Positions 41,187 through 41,711 of a DNA stretch of 41,711 nucleotides are shown here, one piece after another. Position 1 is the stretch's first letter; every line of letters starts with the position of its first letter. The stretch spans positions 1-41,711 of the forward strand of contig DASRJH010000093.1 in assembly GCA_035649575.1 (NCBI GenBank). The letters run 5' to 3'. The notes under the pieces were generated by a model. The model did not search any database and was not told the DNA's origin. It saw nothing but the letters and a program-made list of their open reading frames with translations. The position numbers and the translations under genes are program-made. The stretch comes from DASVAL01 sp035649575. Its GTDB lineage: Bacteria; Planctomycetota; UBA1135; UBA2386.

Positions 41187-41505
41187 TCAAGGGCCACGGC
41201 GGCAATGCTCGCTCGTGCTTGCTGCCGAGAACCGCTGCGCCGCCTCATCGTTCACGACGCGCATCGCGGCAGCGTCCATCTCGATGCGCTGGCCGGTAAC
41301 GCACCGCCAGGTTGCCCAGCAGCATCGCCCCGTGAACGGAGCGGCGTAGTCGAAGCTGGCCATCGGCTGCGCGCCGGTCAGGATTCCGCGCAGCCATTCT
41401 TCGTGGATACCCGGCGAACGCGGCAAGAACGGAGACGGTGGTTGGAAGCTCGCGAACTGTTCCCTCGGGTGCAGTTCGAACGTCTCGCCGTAGTCGGTCG
41501 GTGAG
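41187..41505 (-). pseudogene. C-terminal fragment of a Gfo/Idh/MocA oxidoreductase
   Basis: On the minus strand TDYGETFELHPREQFASF, then PPSPFLPRSPGIHEEWL, TGAQPMASFDYAAPFT and TGQRIEMDAAAMRV match the end of planctomycete Gfo/Idh/MocA oxidoreductases. Between FDYAAPFT and TGQRIEMD the expected AMLLGNLAVR is read in another frame (41299-41330): one base is missing near 41328 and one extra near 41298. The N-terminal NAD-binding domain is absent, and sequence upstream of 41505 does not continue it. It is most likely a broken gene. Confidence 0.6.
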
Positions 41506-41682
41506 TGGCGGGTTGGAATGCGGTGCCGGTTCTCCTCGATGCACTCGAGGACGAGCAGGTGACCGCGGGTCACCGTGCATGGGCGCTGGCGCCGGCAGCG
41601 GGTTTCCGACGTCGCGCGGGATTGTCCGCAAGTCGCCGCGCGATCTGGTCGATCCGGCCAGGGTCTTCGCGGAGGGCGCAAA
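41506..41682. other. Intergenic DNA before the right-edge gene
   Basis: No gene is assigned. A minus-strand frame of about 45 codons (CPFCALREDPGRIDQIARRL, stop near 41570) looks slightly protein-like, but it has a stop at 41708 and no recognised homology. The leader of the gene at 41683 lies here. Confidence 0.35.
41671..41675 (+). promoter_or_regulatory. Shine-Dalgarno site of the right-edge gene
   Basis: GGAGG is followed after seven bases by ATG 41683. It supports a real start although only about ten codons are visible. Confidence 0.55.
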
Positions 41683-41711
41683 ATGGACATCCCGATCGCT
41701 GTGCTCGTCAC
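41683..41711 (+). CDS. Start of a gene running off the right edge
   Basis: Only MDIPIAVLV and part of a tenth codon are visible. The ATG has a well-placed GGAGG upstream. The hydrophobic start could be the first strand of a Rossmann-like domain or part of a signal segment; nothing further can be said. Confidence 0.45.

Noticed and set aside
41570..41707. Minus-strand C-terminus-like frame near the right edge
   Set aside because: Interrupted by a stop at 41708 and without recognisable homology; the plus-strand start at 41683 with a good ribosome site fits better.

Overview
The window is about 41.7 kb of high-GC DNA that reads like a planctomycete (Planctomycetota) chromosome. The reasons are the gene content and style: secreted F5/8-type-C/beta-propeller proteins paired with PA14-domain multihaem cytochromes c, an ECF sigma factor translationally coupled to a transmembrane Ser/Thr kinase, large secreted repeat proteins with a shared C-terminal module, a peptidase M64 protein, and few strong Shine-Dalgarno sites. 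No ribosomal RNA, tRNA, CRISPR array, prophage or intact transposon was seen. The assignment is inferred from family knowledge, not from a search.

Layout. 1-5.85 kb (+): a propeller protein (cut by the left edge), a PA14/five-haem cytochrome, and a histidinol-phosphate-aminotransferase-like/HAD-phosphatase fusion. 5.86-12.39 kb (-): a tight run, in transcription order HEAT-repeat lipoprotein, second lipoprotein, O6-alkylguanine-DNA methyltransferase, class V (isopenicillin-N-epimerase-like) aminotransferase, hybrid histidine kinase. 12.5-23.03 kb (+): a hotdog thioesterase, then a compact run of ECF sigma factor, Ser/Thr kinase, membrane-anchored Ig-like repeat protein, PA14/five-haem cytochrome and propeller protein, with overlaps or short gaps throughout. 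23.37-25.97 kb (+): a secreted PPC-domain protein. 26.2-30.03 kb (-): DUF2442, DUF1801, leucyl aminopeptidase (M17) and peptidase M64. 30.28-35.08 kb: convergent M48 membrane protease and M1 aminopeptidase. 35.28-41.17 kb: a secreted beta-sandwich protein (+), a small membrane protein (-) and a secreted protein of about fourteen propeller-type repeats (+). The right edge holds a broken Gfo/Idh/MocA fragment and the first codons of a new + strand gene.

How the parts may work together. The most coherent unit is 13.1-23.0 kb. Signalling genes (sigma factor, receptor-like kinase) run directly into genes for exported Ig-like, cytochrome and propeller proteins, which suggests a sensor-controlled extracytoplasmic redox module. 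A second copy of the cytochrome/propeller pair, in the opposite gene order, lies at the left edge. A second theme is peptide breakdown: M64, M17, M48 and M1 peptidases within 9 kb. Gene debris (an IS91-like transposase N-terminus, a Gfo/Idh C-terminus, and possible M64 and GlxA-like pieces) sits in the intergenic gaps and points to past rearrangement.
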